From: Anatilimnocola aggregata | Lineage (GTDB): Bacteria > Planctomycetota > Planctomycetia > Pirellulales > Pirellulaceae | Direction: 5' to 3' | Length of the DNA stretch: 64,000 nucleotides | Assembly: GCF_007747655.1 (NCBI RefSeq) | Contig: NZ_CP036274.1 | Coordinates: forward strand, 7,316,001-7,380,000 | Part shown: in pieces, positions 34,518 to 45,486 of the stretch | How the letters are laid out: every line of letters starts with the position of its first letter | Numbering within the stretch: the stretch's first letter is position 1 | Made by a program: the position numbers and the translations under genes | The notes under the pieces: model-generated | Databases searched by the model: none | The model's input: only the letters and a program-made list of their open reading frames with translations | Told to the model about the DNA's origin: nothing

Positions 34518-37500
34518 CTAATTCGCAATCTCGCCAACCGTTTGGTCGGTGAGGCTATCCTTGTATGGAGCTGCGAGTTTAGCGAAGTACCAGTCGAGAC
34601 CGGCGTTGCCAGTCAGCACATCCACGGAAGTATCCTTTTTTACAGTAGTGCTCGTCAGCCGGTAGGTTCCGTTGAGTCCTCCCGTCAACGTGCCGTTGAG
34701 ATTGGCCACCCGGGTGGCATAGTCTCCTGCCGAATTCCATTCGTTGAGTAGTGCCAGTAGTGCAGCCGCATTCGAGTCATAACTGGTCGTGCCGTCGATC
34801 AAAAGGTCTTCGTTTCCGCCGCCCACCAGTCGATCGACTCCAGTTCCGCCGATCATTAATGTGCGCCCCGTTGCAGCTTGGAGCAGATCATTGCCCGTAC
34901 CGCCGAGGAGAATCGCAGGGCCGGCACCACTCTTCAGCGTGTCATTGCCTGCGCCACCGGAGAGTTTCAACTGTCCGCTGAAACCGGTTGCATCGAGCAC
35001 GTTGTTACCTGTACCACCCGTGAGGTCGGCATCCTCAATGCTGGTCAAAGCGAAGGCGGCTCCCACCGAACGTGTCAACTGCGAATCGCTAAGCGTGAAG
35101 TTTGCGTTGCCGGCGACAATGAGCTTATCAATTCCGCCCCTTCCGTCGACCGTACCCGATCCGCTCCAGCCGGTGACATTGAAGGAGTTCTTACCATTGT
35201 CACCCACCAGTGTGGCCTGCTCCAATCCGTTTAGATTGTTGGTTTCTGAACCCACCTTCAGTTGAGTGCTTGTTACGACGAACGCGCCAGCGCCCGATTC
35301 CGTAAAACTGTCCACGCCAGCACCGCCGTAAAGGTAATCTCCTCCCGAGCCACCAACGAGTTGATCGTTTCCGTCGCCTCCGGTAAGCCGATCGACACCG
35401 TCACCGCCATAGATCAGGTCTGGTCCGCTCCCTCCATAAAGGTAGTCATTCCCGGCGTCGCCGTACAACTCGGTCGGCTTCGTAATCGTCGAGTAGACAT
35501 AGATGTAGTCGGCTCCACCCAATCCGTGCACTTCAATCTTGCTGATCGAAGCCGCAGGAAATCCTCCAAGAATGCTTCCCCCAATACGTACTTGGATAAC
35601 TTGGATGCTGCTGCCACTTGGGTAGACATAGATATAATCAGCGCTATTTGTGCCAATCACCAACAGAATCTTCTTGCCGGGATTTGCCGGATCGTCGATT
35701 AGTTGGGTGCCGCCTTGCGTCACAACTTGAACGGAGTAGTCCTCAACTTCGCCATCTGCAGCGGCGCCTAGCGACGACAACCCACCAGCGCTACTCACCC
35801 GAAAGCGGGCGAACGACGTTCCGGCAATTGCGGTCGACGGCACTGTGAAGGCAAGTGAATTTTGCCCCGCAATGACGCTTAGATTCGTCGCAATTTGTTC
35901 GGTTGCTTCGAAAATCCCGTCTCGGTCAAAGTCGATCCAAGCATCGAGCTTTCCAGCCAGCGAAGCGGTTACCGTGATCGTGGTGCTCAACCCAGAGAAT
36001 AGGCTGGCTGGCAAGATGACTCCGTCTTCATCGTCCCCATTCGCATCGAAGTCATCCCCCGTTGCGCTCGTGTTCGGCTGCCCGTTCAATTCGGCGTCAA
36101 CTCCGCTTCCCAGGAACAACTTCGAACCTGGCAAGTGTCGGGCACCATTGCTGGACAACAAAGTTGGGTATCGTCCATTCGCGTTCAGGAACGGGTCAGG
36201 CGCATCGCCGAAATCAAACAGACTTTGGTAAAGACGTCCATGAACTCCTTCCACGTGATCGGGGCCCTGTCCGAGCCAGAAGATGCCGAAATCACCGCCG
36301 GGAGCCTGGGCAACAACAGGCAGAATCTGCGGCCCCATCTGCCAACTGTTGACCGACAGTTCTCCCCCTTCAGGGCTCCCGTTGGCACTGTATTGGCGGG
36401 CAAACAGATCCCAACTACTCCCTTCCGGACTCCCAGGTTCCTGCTCGCCACCTCCACCTCCACCGCCACTCCCGCCATCCGTAAGTTCAGCGCGGGTATT
36501 CGACTGCCAGGTGACGACAAAGCGGCCAAACTCGTCCATTCCCAATCCGACGTAGCGTTGTGGTCCCATTCGTGTTTCGTTGACGACGAACTCGCGCCGT
36601 TCAATTGGCGTTTTGTTCGCCTCAAAACGCCGAGCAAAAATGCCCCAGGAATTGCCGTCCTGATTGATGCTTTGCCAGGCGACGACGAATCGTCCTGAAC
36701 CGTCGATGCCAACGGCTGGGGCTTCCTGCCCGTCCTTCACGTACCTGTGGACGAGCACTTCGTTGCCGGCCGCTGGCTGCCCGTTGCTGTTGAAACACTG
36801 GGCGAAAATGCTCTTTTCCGTGTCTTCTGTTCCCGGCACCGCGGCTGGGTGATCGCTTACCCAGGCAATCACGAATTGCCCTGCGGCATTCATCGCAATA
36901 GACGGATCGAACTGGTCCAGAAGGACTTCGTTATTCACACGGAATTCCGAGCCGTCCATCGCACCACTGGCCAAATATCGCTGGGCCTTGATATCCAAAC
37001 CGTTTGCGCCGGCGCTCTCCCAGGCGATGACGAAATGTCCGTCGGGTGCAATCGCCACGGTTGGGGCCCTTTGATCACCGGCAGTCACGGTGTTGACCTT
37101 GAAGATCGCTCCGTCGGGAGATCCGTTCGCGAAATAGCGCCGGGCGTAAATGCCGTAACCGCTGCCGTCCTGGTCTTCGCTTTCCCAGGCGATGACGAAG
37201 CGGCCATCGGCGGCCCGCGCCACCGCCGGTGCCCCTTGGTTTCCTTGGGTGAACTCGTTAACCGTAAAGCGGCTGCCGATGGGCAGTCCCTGGTCGTTGA
37301 GCAACTGAGCAAATACGCCCTGCCCGCTGCCGTCCTCGGCATAGCTTGTCCAGGCGACGACTGATTCACGTCGACCATTCATTGCCGCCGCAGGGGGCAT
37401 TTCTTCGAGGCCCGCGTAGCTTGTGAGAATGATCTCACCCTCAACCTCCGTGGCAGGCAGATCGAAAAGGTGAGCAAAGATGGATGGCTCGTGGGTTGAA

Positions 37501-40500
37501 CTGTTTCCGAGCCAGGCAACGACCGCGTCTCCGGTGGCATTACTGGAAACAGTAGGAGCCGTTTGCGGCCCTTCCACACGATGATTGACGATCACTTCTT
37601 CGCCGACGCGCCCGCCAGCGGCATTAAACGCTTGGCGGTAGATGCCCCAGCTATAGCCGTCCTGATGCTGGCTCTGCCATGACACGAGGGAGTTCCCTGC
37701 CGCGTCCACGGCCACAGATGGTAGACGCTGCGGCCGTGTCTTCGTCGTGTTGACGAGTACGTCGGAGCCTAGCAAATTTCCCGCGGCCGTCATTTGGCGG
37801 GTGTAAACGTCCGAGCCGCTGTTACTTTGCCCCTCCGACTGCCAGACAAAAACCACATTGCCGGCGGCGTCCATGCCCAGGTCGGGAAGAATCTGGTCTT
37901 TAGTGAGAATGGAGTTGACGACGAATTCACTGCCCTGCGGCGCGCCGGCGGGGCTCAAGCGGCGAGCGAAGATTTCAACGCTCGCCTCCGTCACCGCCTC
38001 GCCCGGCCCCTGCCAGGCGATCACGAACTGGTTGTTTCCTGGACTGCTATCGAATGCTGCGGCGCTGACACGGGGCGATTGTTGGTCCCCGGCAGTGCTG
38101 ACGTTGGCTAGATGTTCGCTACCGCGGATGTCGTCACCGACCGTGTCGAGCAATGTGTAATACACACCGAGACCGGCGCCATCCTGACCGACACTTTGCC
38201 ACGCCACGATGGCCGTGCCGTTCTCGTCGATGGCAACATCTGGGTTTGTCTGGTCGCCAATTATGGTCGAGTTGAGCCGGAATTCGCTCCCAACTTTTAC
38301 GCCTGCCGCACTCAACCATTGGCCAAAAATACCGCTGCCGCTGGTGTCTTTGCTTTGCCAGACGATGAGCACATTGCCAGCGCCGTCGCTGGCAATGGCG
38401 GGTGCCGACTGATCGTCAACAACCGTCGTGTTAACTTGCACTCGCGACCCTGGGATGGCATTTCCAGTAGCGTCAAATCGCTGGGTGAAGATGCCGAAAC
38501 CGCTGGTGTCTTCTTCAAACGTCTCAAAGGCGAGCGTGAACGACCCATCGCCATGGACTGCAATCGCTGGCGAGCCGAATTCGAACCCAATGGTCTGACC
38601 CACCAGGAATTGATCCCCAACTGGAATCCGGCTGGGCTCGCCCGGATCATCCACCAGGTTCACGTCATAGAGCCGGCCATGAACACCATCGATGTGGCTG
38701 AAGCCCTGCCCCATCCAGAAGATGCCGTAGTTTCCCGTTGCGGCACGAGCCACCACGGGCAACGTCTGTGGACCGCCACTCCACGTGTTGACTAGGTTCT
38801 CGTTACCGTTTGCAGTGCCATTGGGGAAGTACTCGCGACGGTAAATATCGGTGCTGATGCCATCATCAGTTCCAGGCAACGTGTTTTCGAAGGCGATGAC
38901 GAAGTTCCCTGCCGCATCGACACCTAATCCCACCAGTCGTTGGAGTCCTTCGGTAATCTGGTTGACCTGGAACTCGGTGGGTTGGACGGGTGACTTGCTC
39001 GCCAGGAATTGCCGGGCGTAGACGCCCCACGTGCCACCATCCTGATTGATGCTCTGCCAGGCGACAACAAAGTTGCCGGCTGCATCCATGCCGATCTGTG
39101 GTGACTCTTGGGCGTCCTTGACATAGGCATGGGCGAGAACTTCCGAGCCAGTCGAAACACCATTTTCGTTGTACCACTGAACAAAGACACTCTTTTCAGG
39201 GTCGATCTCGGGAATGGTTGCGGCGGGATGACTACTGACCCAGGCGATGGCGAATTTACCAGCCGCATTCATGGTCACGGCCGGCATGATTTGATCTGTC
39301 GCCTCCTCCTGGTTCACCTGAAATTCGAGCCCGATTGGAGAACCAGCGCTGTCGTAACGTCGTGCAAAAATGTCACTCGTGCCGTCGGCGATGTCGCTGC
39401 CAACGCCGTCATCGTCCTGATCGGCCCCTTGCCACGCGATCACAAACCGGCCATCGTCTCCCATTGCCACCGTCGGAGTTACCTGATCCCCGATTGATTG
39501 GGTGTTCACCTGGAATGCACTTCCAACCTGCGCCCCCGCCGCGTTGTACCGCTGGGCGAAAATGCCGTAGCCGGAGCCGTCTTGGTCTTTGCTGTGCCAA
39601 GCTACGACGAAGTTACCATTCGGGGCTCGCCCAACGGCTGGCGCACCCTGATTTCCTGTGGCGAATTCCGTGTTGACCAGAAAGGCACCGCCGAGCGGGT
39701 CGCCAAAGTTGTCGAGTAACTGGCCAAACACCCCCAGGGCGTCGCCATCCTCGTCGTAGGACTCGAACACGACGACCGAGTTTCCGAGTAGATCCATCGC
39801 CGCGGATGCACGGCTTCCCTCCAGCTCAACGAACGACGCCAACTCCGTCTCACTGCCGACTCGAAACAGATTCAGGTCGGTATTTGGTACCTGGAATCGC
39901 TGAGCAAATAGCGCTGACTCGTGATCTTCATTCTTGCCATGCCAGGTAACCACCGCCCGTCCAGTACCATTCATGCCAATCGAAGGAACACTCTGCGGAC
40001 CTTCGGTCACTGTGTTTACCTGGAACTCGTCAACCAATGTATTGCCATTGAAATCGTATTCTCGGCCGAAGATCCCTTCGCTGAAGCCATCCTGATGCAC
40101 ACTTTGCCAGCCAACGAGAAAATTACCGGCCGAATCCATCGACACGACACCGCCCACTTGCGACGCGGACGTCGTGTTGTTGACGCGAAATTGCTGACCC
40201 GCTCGGGTCCCCAACTCGTTGAACCGTTGTCCAAAGACGTCAGAACCGCTGCCGGGAATACCACCGGCAACCCACACCACGACGAAGTCACCATCGGCAT
40301 CGATGGCGGCTTGCGGTGTGACCTGATCACGTAGTTGGTCGGAGTTGACCAGTTGCTCGCCCAGAGTGATTTCCCCTCCGGCAGCGTTGTACGCTTTGGC
40401 GTAGATATCGAGACTTGCGTCGTCGCCTGCCAACGGTTCGATCGCTTCCCAGGCGATCACGAAGTTGCCGTTCGCAGCTGCCACCACCGTAGGGTTCTGC

Positions 40501-41216
40501 TGGATTCCCGCCGTGGCATCATTGACCAGAACGTCGCCGGAGGGCGTTGTGTCGGGGGCAACGCCGACGACGGCGTCAAGCCGCGTGTAATAGACGCCCC
40601 AATCGCTGCCGTCCTGTCCAAAGCTCTGCCAGGAGACGATGGCCTTGCCAGAGCCGTCGATCGCAACTGACGGGGATTTCTGATCGCCAGAAGTCGCAGT
40701 GTTGATTTTGAATTCAGAGCCCAACGGCCCCGCGTTGTTATACCACTGGCCGTAAATACCGAACGTGTCGCCGTCGACGTCGTCCTGGCCCTTGCTCTGC
40801 CAGACGATGAGATGATTTCCCGCGGCATCGACCGCAATCGCGGGAGCTGACTGCTCACGGTCGTCCACCGTATTGACCTGAAAGGATGGGGCAACGGGGG
40901 TGCCATCCGCATTGAATCGCTGGGCAAATACTCCGAACCCGCTGCCACTTGCCTCCTCTTCGAAACTCTCCCACGCAGCGGTAAATGAGCCGTTAGCCTG
41001 CACCGCGATCGCCGCGGGTGTGCTCGCAAAGCCTACGGTCTCTGCCACAACGAACTGGTCTCCCGCTGCGGCAGTGGCCAATAGCATTCGTGGTTCCAGA
41101 GGCTCGCAGAATAGTTCCACTCTTGCTCGCTTACGAGCTTCCGCCGAACTTTTGCGGCGACGTTGATTAGATAGCGCGAAAGAAGATTGCTTGTGAGTCA
41201 AAGTTGCAGATGCCAT
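34518..41216 (-). CDS. Giant secreted repeat protein (LEPR signal, GEVED domain, RTX-like repeats)
   Basis: 2232 residues from the ATG at 41216. An in-frame ATG at 41360 would add 48 residues, but the shorter start places the planctomycete export motif CEPLEPRMLLA at about residue 40, its usual position. Most of the protein is an ~60-residue repeat with VVAWQS..QDG..GIFAQRF and EFQVNT..GDQ patterns, present in two large tandem halves (the second begins near IPVGDQFLVGQTIGF). Near the C-terminus is a GEVED module (DFGDAPDPF, DEDGVILP, AWIDFDRDGIF, DGEVEDYSVQV), then RTX-like calcium-binding repeats (GDAGNDYLYGGSGPDLIYGG). It is likely a cell-surface or adhesion protein. The size and base composition look native. 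Confidence 0.9.
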   Translation of the reverse strand: MASATLTHKQSSFALSNQRRRKSSAEARKRARVELFCEPLEPRMLLATAAAGDQFVVAETVGFASTPAAIAVQANGSFTAAWESFEEEASGSGFGVFAQRFNADGTPVAPSFQVNTVDDREQSAPAIAVDAAGNHLIVWQSKGQDDVDGDTFGIYGQWYNNAGPLGSEFKINTATSGDQKSPSVAIDGSGKAIVSWQSFGQDGSDWGVYYTRLDAVVGVAPDTTPSGDVLVNDATAGIQQNPTVVAAANGNFVIAWEAIEPLAGDDASLDIYAKAYNAAGGEITLGEQLVNSDQLRDQVTPQAAIDADGDFVVVWVAGGIPGSGSDVFGQRFNELGTRAGQQFRVNNTTSASQVGGVVSMDSAGNFLVGWQSVHQDGFSEGIFGREYDFNGNTLVDEFQVNTVTEGPQSVPSIGMNGTGRAVVTWHGKNEDHESALFAQRFQVPNTDLNLFRVGSETELASFVELEGSRASAAMDLLGNSVVVFESYDEDGDALGVFGQLLDNFGDPLGGAFLVNTEFATGNQGAPAVGRAPNGNFVVAWHSKDQDGSGYGIFAQRYNAAGAQVGSAFQVNTQSIGDQVTPTVAMGDDGRFVIAWQGADQDDDGVGSDIADGTSDIFARRYDSAGSPIGLEFQVNQEEATDQIMPAVTMNAAGKFAIAWVSSHPAATIPEIDPEKSVFVQWYNENGVSTGSEVLAHAYVKDAQESPQIGMDAAGNFVVAWQSINQDGGTWGVYARQFLASKSPVQPTEFQVNQITEGLQRLVGLGVDAAGNFVIAFENTLPGTDDGISTDIYRREYFPNGTANGNENLVNTWSGGPQTLPVVARAATGNYGIFWMGQGFSHIDGVHGRLYDVNLVDDPGEPSRIPVGDQFLVGQTIGFEFGSPAIAVHGDGSFTLAFETFEEDTSGFGIFTQRFDATGNAIPGSRVQVNTTVVDDQSAPAIASDGAGNVLIVWQSKDTSGSGIFGQWLSAAGVKVGSEFRLNSTIIGDQTNPDVAIDENGTAIVAWQSVGQDGAGLGVYYTLLDTVGDDIRGSEHLANVSTAGDQQSPRVSAAAFDSSPGNNQFVIAWQGPGEAVTEASVEIFARRLSPAGAPQGSEFVVNSILTKDQILPDLGMDAAGNVVFVWQSEGQSNSGSDVYTRQMTAAGNLLGSDVLVNTTKTRPQRLPSVAVDAAGNSLVSWQSQHQDGYSWGIYRQAFNAAGGRVGEEVIVNHRVEGPQTAPTVSSNATGDAVVAWLGNSSTHEPSIFAHLFDLPATEVEGEIILTSYAGLEEMPPAAAMNGRRESVVAWTSYAEDGSGQGVFAQLLNDQGLPIGSRFTVNEFTQGNQGAPAVARAADGRFVIAWESEDQDGSGYGIYARRYFANGSPDGAIFKVNTVTAGDQRAPTVAIAPDGHFVIAWESAGANGLDIKAQRYLASGAMDGSEFRVNNEVLLDQFDPSIAMNAAGQFVIAWVSDHPAAVPGTEDTEKSIFAQCFNSNGQPAAGNEVLVHRYVKDGQEAPAVGIDGSGRFVVAWQSINQDGNSWGIFARRFEANKTPIERREFVVNETRMGPQRYVGLGMDEFGRFVVTWQSNTRAELTDGGSGGGGGGGEQEPGSPEGSSWDLFARQYSANGSPEGGELSVNSWQMGPQILPVVAQAPGGDFGIFWLGQGPDHVEGVHGRLYQSLFDFGDAPDPFLNANGRYPTLLSSNGARHLPGSKLFLGSGVDAELNGQPNTSATGDDFDANGDDEDGVILPASLFSGLSTTITVTASLAGKLDAWIDFDRDGIFEATEQIATNLSVIAGQNSLAFTVPSTAIAGTSFARFRVSSAGGLSSLGAAADGEVEDYSVQVVTQGGTQLIDDPANPGKKILLVIGTNSADYIYVYPSGSSIQVIQVRIGGSILGGFPAASISKIEVHGLGGADYIYVYSTITKPTELYGDAGNDYLYGGSGPDLIYGGDGVDRLTGGDGNDQLVGGSGGDYLYGGAGVDSFTESGAGAFVVTSTQLKVGSETNNLNGLEQATLVGDNGKNSFNVTGWSGSGTVDGRGGIDKLIVAGNANFTLSDSQLTRSVGAAFALTSIEDADLTGGTGNNVLDATGFSGQLKLSGGAGNDTLKSGAGPAILLGGTGNDLLQAATGRTLMIGGTGVDRLVGGGNEDLLIDGTTSYDSNAAALLALLNEWNSAGDYATRVANLNGTLTGGLNGTYRLTSTTVKKDTSVDVLTGNAGLDWYFAKLAAPYKDSLTDQTVGEIAN

Positions 41217-41920
41217 TTTCCCCGCTTGCTCCCCAATAGTGACAAAACCGCACACGCCCGGCAAAATGCCGCAAACGGTGCATGAACGTAAAATGCCAGT
41301 TGCAATGGATATGCCAAAAGTGCTGAGTTTCCGTAGCTGATCAATGCACTTTTTGCGCATACTCCCGATTCAATGGGGAATGCCTTCAACTATTTCCAGA
41401 AAGACGGAAGAGATTGCGGCAACTTTCGCTTCTGGCGAACCTGGCGATAACGTGGGTCGATGCGAAAAACCTGGCGGGAACCGCACTTATTGCGCGAATG
41501 GGCACACTACCGTACCGCTGTAGCAACAGAATTGGGATGAGCAGAGTCGCCGATGACGCGTGTGCGTTGTCCTGTACCTGGGTTCGTCACGCCTCAACCT
41601 CTCGCTCGTATCGAGAGCCCCGGTTGCAACGCCTATGCTCTTTCGGCATCGACCCGTACAAAAGAGGCACCAGAAGTCACCACGAGACTGAATGCCATTT
41701 GAAGAACATGGCGTTGGCAATTGGTAAACTCCACATGCCCGCACGCGAATAAGGAGTTCATTTGCACGAGGGTCAGGCCGTTCAAGCTCACTTTCCAGGA
41801 GCGGTACGCCGGGGATGGAAGCACCATCGCTCGCATCTTACTGAACTCTCTGGGACCAAATGAACACAGCAATCTTTGGCCAAGTTCTCGCTTCCATTAG
41901 AAGCGAAGCATTGATTATGA
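41217..41920. other. Long intergenic region
   Basis: About 700 bases between the giant secreted protein gene and a small coiled-coil gene, both on the minus strand. Open frames here lack start signals and family-like sequence. I see no strong hairpin or repeat. It may hold the promoter of the giant gene. Confidence 0.4.
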
Positions 41921-42325
41921 TCACGCGAGACGTTGGAGCACTTTTACGAGTTGTCCCCAATGAGCGATGAACTCATGGTGATGCCGCTTGAGCTCTTCGT
42001 GCTTGGTTCTTTGCTGAGTCTGGCGATCAGCTTCCGCTTTGTGCTTAGGGACCAGCCCCGGCAAGTCGGTTCCCGTTCCACCCATTTCAAACTCTGCAAT
42101 CGAATGTTCGTGTGCCGCGATTCGTTCTTCGTCCAGTCGAATCGATGCCGCATGCTCGCGCAACGACTCTTCGTGCTTTTTTAGGGAGGTTTCCAATTCC
42201 TTCCATTGATCCCAGGCCTTTTTGCATTCCAATTGCCAGGCATGCAGATCAGCCCGCCAGAACTTGATCTCACTCTCCCACAAATGATGGTCTTGATGCA
42301 TTTCGATATGTAACTGGGCAGTCAT
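41921..42325 (-). CDS. Small His/Glu-rich coiled-coil protein
   Basis: 134 residues starting at the ATG at 42325, upstream of which is a weak GGA-type ribosome site. It is almost wholly helical and charged, with 16 or so His (IEMHQDHHLWE, KKHEESLREHAAS, ELKRHHHEFIAHW) and only a short non-helical insert (GGTGTDLPGLVP). No domain is recognised. It lies 53 bases downstream of groEL on the same strand and could be a metal-binding or chaperone-associated helper, but that is speculation. Confidence 0.65.
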   Translation of the reverse strand: MTAQLHIEMHQDHHLWESEIKFWRADLHAWQLECKKAWDQWKELETSLKKHEESLREHAASIRLDEERIAAHEHSIAEFEMGGTGTDLPGLVPKHKAEADRQTQQRTKHEELKRHHHEFIAHWGQLVKVLQRLA

Positions 42326-42378
42326 GGCGGAAAGTCCTGGAACGAGGGGTGAAATGAACTTGCTAAAATGTGATGAAC

Positions 42379-44004
42379 TTATTCTGCGGGGTAGCCAGCG
42401 GCCTTGCCGCCTTCCCTGGTTGTTTCTGGGATTTCCGTAAGGGTGGCTTCGGTCAGCAGCAGGATGCCTGCCACGGATACCGCGTTTTGCAAGGCGAGTC
42501 GCACGACCTTGGTGGGATCGATAATGCCGGCCTCGACTAGATCAACATAGTTTCCGGTAGCGGCATCGAACCCAACGCTGCCTTGAGATGCTCGCATCTG
42601 AGCGACAACCACTCCGCCGTCGACCGACGAGTTCTCGGCGATCTGGCGTGTGGGGGCTTCGAGGGCCCGCTTGAGAATTCGCAGGCCAGTCCGTTCGTCA
42701 CCATCGCAGTTCGCTTCCTCGCGTTCCAGCGCATCGATGGCTCGCAGCAAGGTCAGACCGCCACCAGGCACGACCCCCTCGGCGATCGCAGCTTTCGTGG
42801 CGCTGATTGCATCGTCGAGCGCTTCCTTATGGCTTTTCATCTCGGCCTCGGAGGGCGCGCCGACGCGAATGACCGCCACACCTCCGGCTAACTTGGCTAG
42901 GCGCTCTTCAAGCTTCTCCCGATCGTATTCGGAAGTCGTTTTTTCGATCTGCCGGCGCAGCTCTTGGCAGCGACCTTCGATTGCCTCCTTGCTTCCAGCT
43001 CCGCCAATGATGGTTGTGTTGTCCTTGTTGATTACCACGCGGCTGGCGCGGCCGAGATCCGTCAGCTTCAAGCTGGCGAGATCGACGCCAAGTTCACTGG
43101 CGATGAAAGTGCCGCCGGTCACCGTGGCAATGTCACCCATCAGTGCCTTTCGCCGATCGCCGTAACCGGGCGATTTCACGGCGATGCAATTCAGAATGCC
43201 TCGCAGCTTGTTGACAACCAGTGTCGCCAGTGCGTCCCCATCCACTTCCTCGGCGATAATCAGCAGCGGCTCGCGGGTCTTGGCAAGCTGTTCCAGGAGT
43301 GGGAGCAGATCTTTGATGCTGGAAATCTTCTTCTCACAAATCAGAATGACGGGAGATTCCAGCACGGCCTCCATCTTTTCCGGATTCGTGATGAAGTACG
43401 GCGACAGGAAGCCGCGGTCGAACTGCATCCCTTCCACAACTTCCAGCGATGTCTCTGTCCCTTTCGCTTCCTCGACCGAGACAACTCCTTCGCCGCCGAC
43501 CTTTTCCATGGCATCAGCGACCAGTTCACCTAATGTGGGGTCGTTGTGGGCCGAGATCGTCGCGATTTGCGCTTTCTCTTTGCGACTAGCCACAGGACGC
43601 GATAGCGCGCGGATGACTTCGACAGCGACTTTCAGCCCTCGATCAAGTCCCCGTTTGAGATCGATAGCACTGGCACCTGCCGCCACATTACGAAGACCGT
43701 CGGCATAGATGGCATGGGCGAGAATCGTTGACGTGCTCGTGCCATCGCCCACCGCATCGCCCGTTTGTTCAGCCGCCTCGCGCAGCATGCGAGCGCCAAG
43801 ATTCTCCTCGGGGTCCTTGAGTTCAATTTCTTTGGCGATGGTCACACCGTCGTTGCAGACGAGCGGCCGCCCCCATTTTTTCTCGATTAGCACGCACTTC
43901 GAGCGTGGGCCAAGCGTCACGCGGACAGCATCGGCGAGAGCGGTGGCGCCTTTGAGGATCTTTTCACGAGCTGCGGCGCGAAACAGAAGTTGCTTCGATG
44001 ACAT
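42379..44004 (-). CDS. groL: Chaperonin GroEL (Hsp60)
   Basis: 541 residues, full family length. Signature segments are [31 protein letters not shown], the ATP-binding [42 protein letters not shown] and [13 protein letters not shown]. It ends [10 protein letters not shown] and lacks the GGM-rich tail of the classical housekeeping protein. No groES neighbour is present, so it is probably an accessory GroEL copy using a GroES encoded elsewhere. Planctomycetes commonly carry several groEL genes. Its position next to Hsp20, Usp and PAC2 genes suggests stress-linked expression; no CIRCE element was spotted upstream. Confidence 0.93.
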   Translation of the reverse strand: MSSKQLLFRAAAREKILKGATALADAVRVTLGPRSKCVLIEKKWGRPLVCNDGVTIAKEIELKDPEENLGARMLREAAEQTGDAVGDGTSTSTILAHAIYADGLRNVAAGASAIDLKRGLDRGLKVAVEVIRALSRPVASRKEKAQIATISAHNDPTLGELVADAMEKVGGEGVVSVEEAKGTETSLEVVEGMQFDRGFLSPYFITNPEKMEAVLESPVILICEKKISSIKDLLPLLEQLAKTREPLLIIAEEVDGDALATLVVNKLRGILNCIAVKSPGYGDRRKALMGDIATVTGGTFIASELGVDLASLKLTDLGRASRVVINKDNTTIIGGAGSKEAIEGRCQELRRQIEKTTSEYDREKLEERLAKLAGGVAVIRVGAPSEAEMKSHKEALDDAISATKAAIAEGVVPGGGLTLLRAIDALEREEANCDGDERTGLRILKRALEAPTRQIAENSSVDGGVVVAQMRASQGSVGFDAATGNYVDLVEAGIIDPTKVVRLALQNAVSVAGILLLTEATLTEIPETTREGGKAAGYPAE

Positions 44005-44523
44005 GATCGTCTACCTTTCGAAAAACATCGCAACGCCCAGTTGCAACGATCGTGCCGCAATTGCGAAGTCCTAAGGCCACACAATTCCATGCTTAGATGC
44101 CATTTATGCGACCCCTAGCGATCGGTTCCGCGCGCATTTGTGTGCGCCGGTGCGCGCTGCGATGTGCGTGGATTGCGGTTTCAAGCATTCGAATGCAGCG
44201 GTGGCGATTTTCATTACTGGACTCGATTGCCGCGGGATATAATCCAACAGAAGGAGCGATGAGGGGCTCAGGGATGGGTGGGCGCGAGTCGCAGGGGCCA
44301 ATCACCCCACGACCGGCATCTGTGGTATCTGCCAAGGAGGTGTAGAACTTGTTTACGACCTGTAGCGTAAGGGAGCCCCGTGTGGCTCGGACGTTTCGCG
44401 GCTAAATGGCAGCGGCGCGAGAAAACGGTGGCCGTTGCATCCTGCGGGCGGGAATCAGCGACGGCGAGCAGGGCACGAGGCTCGGGTGGCAGTGGACGCG
44501 GTCGCATCGGTGGTTTTTGCGAC
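44005..44523. other. Intergenic region between groEL and the PAC2 gene
   Basis: About 520 bases with no credible gene. The groEL promoter must lie here. I looked for a CIRCE-type inverted repeat (TTAGCACTC/GAGTGCTAA) and did not see one. Confidence 0.45.
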
Positions 44524-45471
44524 CTAGCTTTTCTTTTTGAATAGATCCAAAAAGCGATCTTCATACTCGGCAAAAACACCCACGCGATCTAGCTCGCGTT
44601 TCAGTTCGTAAGCCTTGGAACGATCCGCCGCCGATTCAGTGAACAGCGTTTCGATTCGCTCGCGATCGACTGGACTAAGTCGATCTTCTTCAGCGGGAAT
44701 GGTTTCGAACTCGCCTTCTTCGTATCCCCCAGGCTCGCCTAGTTCATCTTCGCCGTTTTCACGCTCCACATGCTTGAGGAGATCGGTAAGCTTCATGTTC
44801 ATCATTTCGGCTTGGCGTTCCATTTCGCCCAAATCGATTTTGACTCCCGAAATTTTTTCAAAGGCTTGCAGTACGGCCAACGAAGCCTTGGGGAAGGGCA
44901 ACTGGGCGAAGATGTGCGGCATTTCTCCCAGCAGACACGCCCCCTCGATGCCGGCTTCGACCGCAGCGGCGAGGAGCACGCCATTGAGTCCGCTGATTTG
45001 GCCTTGGGTCAAAACTGCCAGGCCATGCGGCTTGAGCGATTCCAGTAAGCCCTGATTTGAGGCCGTGCAAAATACGCAGGCTCGCTCCTTCAAGCCCACC
45101 TCAGTCGCCATCGCGGCGAAGGTGAGCACGCGTTCCACGCCCCAGCCTTTGGCCAGTTCGATCAGGCTGCGACAGAAGTGGAATTTGCCCAATGGCGGTT
45201 GGGCCTCGCCAATGAAAACGATCAGATCGTGCTTCTGGTTCGGATCATGCCAGATGAAAAATCTGCTCCGCGGGAAACGGCCCGCTTGGAGAATGACGTC
45301 CTTGATCTCGACCGCATCAATGTCAAACAGATCTTGCGCCGCGACCTCCGTAAAAAGGTCCATGTGCAGTTTGGCCATCAAATAGTAGCCGGCACTGATC
45401 GCAACGTGCCCCATTCCGGGCCAAACCGCGACGAGCCTGGGATTGTGCAATTTGCTTTCCTCCGTCGCCAT
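44524..45471 (-). CDS. PAC2-family protein (proteasome-assembly-chaperone-like)
   Basis: 315 residues. The PAC2 core spans ~10-230: LVAVWPGMGHVAISAGYYLM, DIDAVEIKDVILQAGR, FVIGEAQPPLGK-type, LTFAAMATEVGL and GLNGVLLAAAVEAGIEGACLLGEMPHIF. The C-terminal ~80 residues are acidic and helical (EDRLSPVDRERIETLF). Bacterial PAC2 proteins occur with ATP-dependent protease or ligase systems, but their role is little studied. It ends an operon that begins with the YbaK-like gene and includes a truncated galT. Confidence 0.88.
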   Translation of the reverse strand: MATEESKLHNPRLVAVWPGMGHVAISAGYYLMAKLHMDLFTEVAAQDLFDIDAVEIKDVILQAGRFPRSRFFIWHDPNQKHDLIVFIGEAQPPLGKFHFCRSLIELAKGWGVERVLTFAAMATEVGLKERACVFCTASNQGLLESLKPHGLAVLTQGQISGLNGVLLAAAVEAGIEGACLLGEMPHIFAQLPFPKASLAVLQAFEKISGVKIDLGEMERQAEMMNMKLTDLLKHVERENGEDELGEPGGYEEGEFETIPAEEDRLSPVDRERIETLFTESAADRSKAYELKRELDRVGVFAEYEDRFLDLFKKKS

Positions 45472-45486
45472 CGCGGTTCATCCCAA

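Noticed and set aside
41414-41752. 112-codon plus-strand frame in the gap after the giant gene
   Set aside because: No ribosome site, no motif, and low-quality composition. It is treated as non-coding.
43990-44523. CIRCE (HrcA) operator upstream of groEL
   Set aside because: No TTAGCACTC-N9-GAGTGCTAA-like sequence was found.
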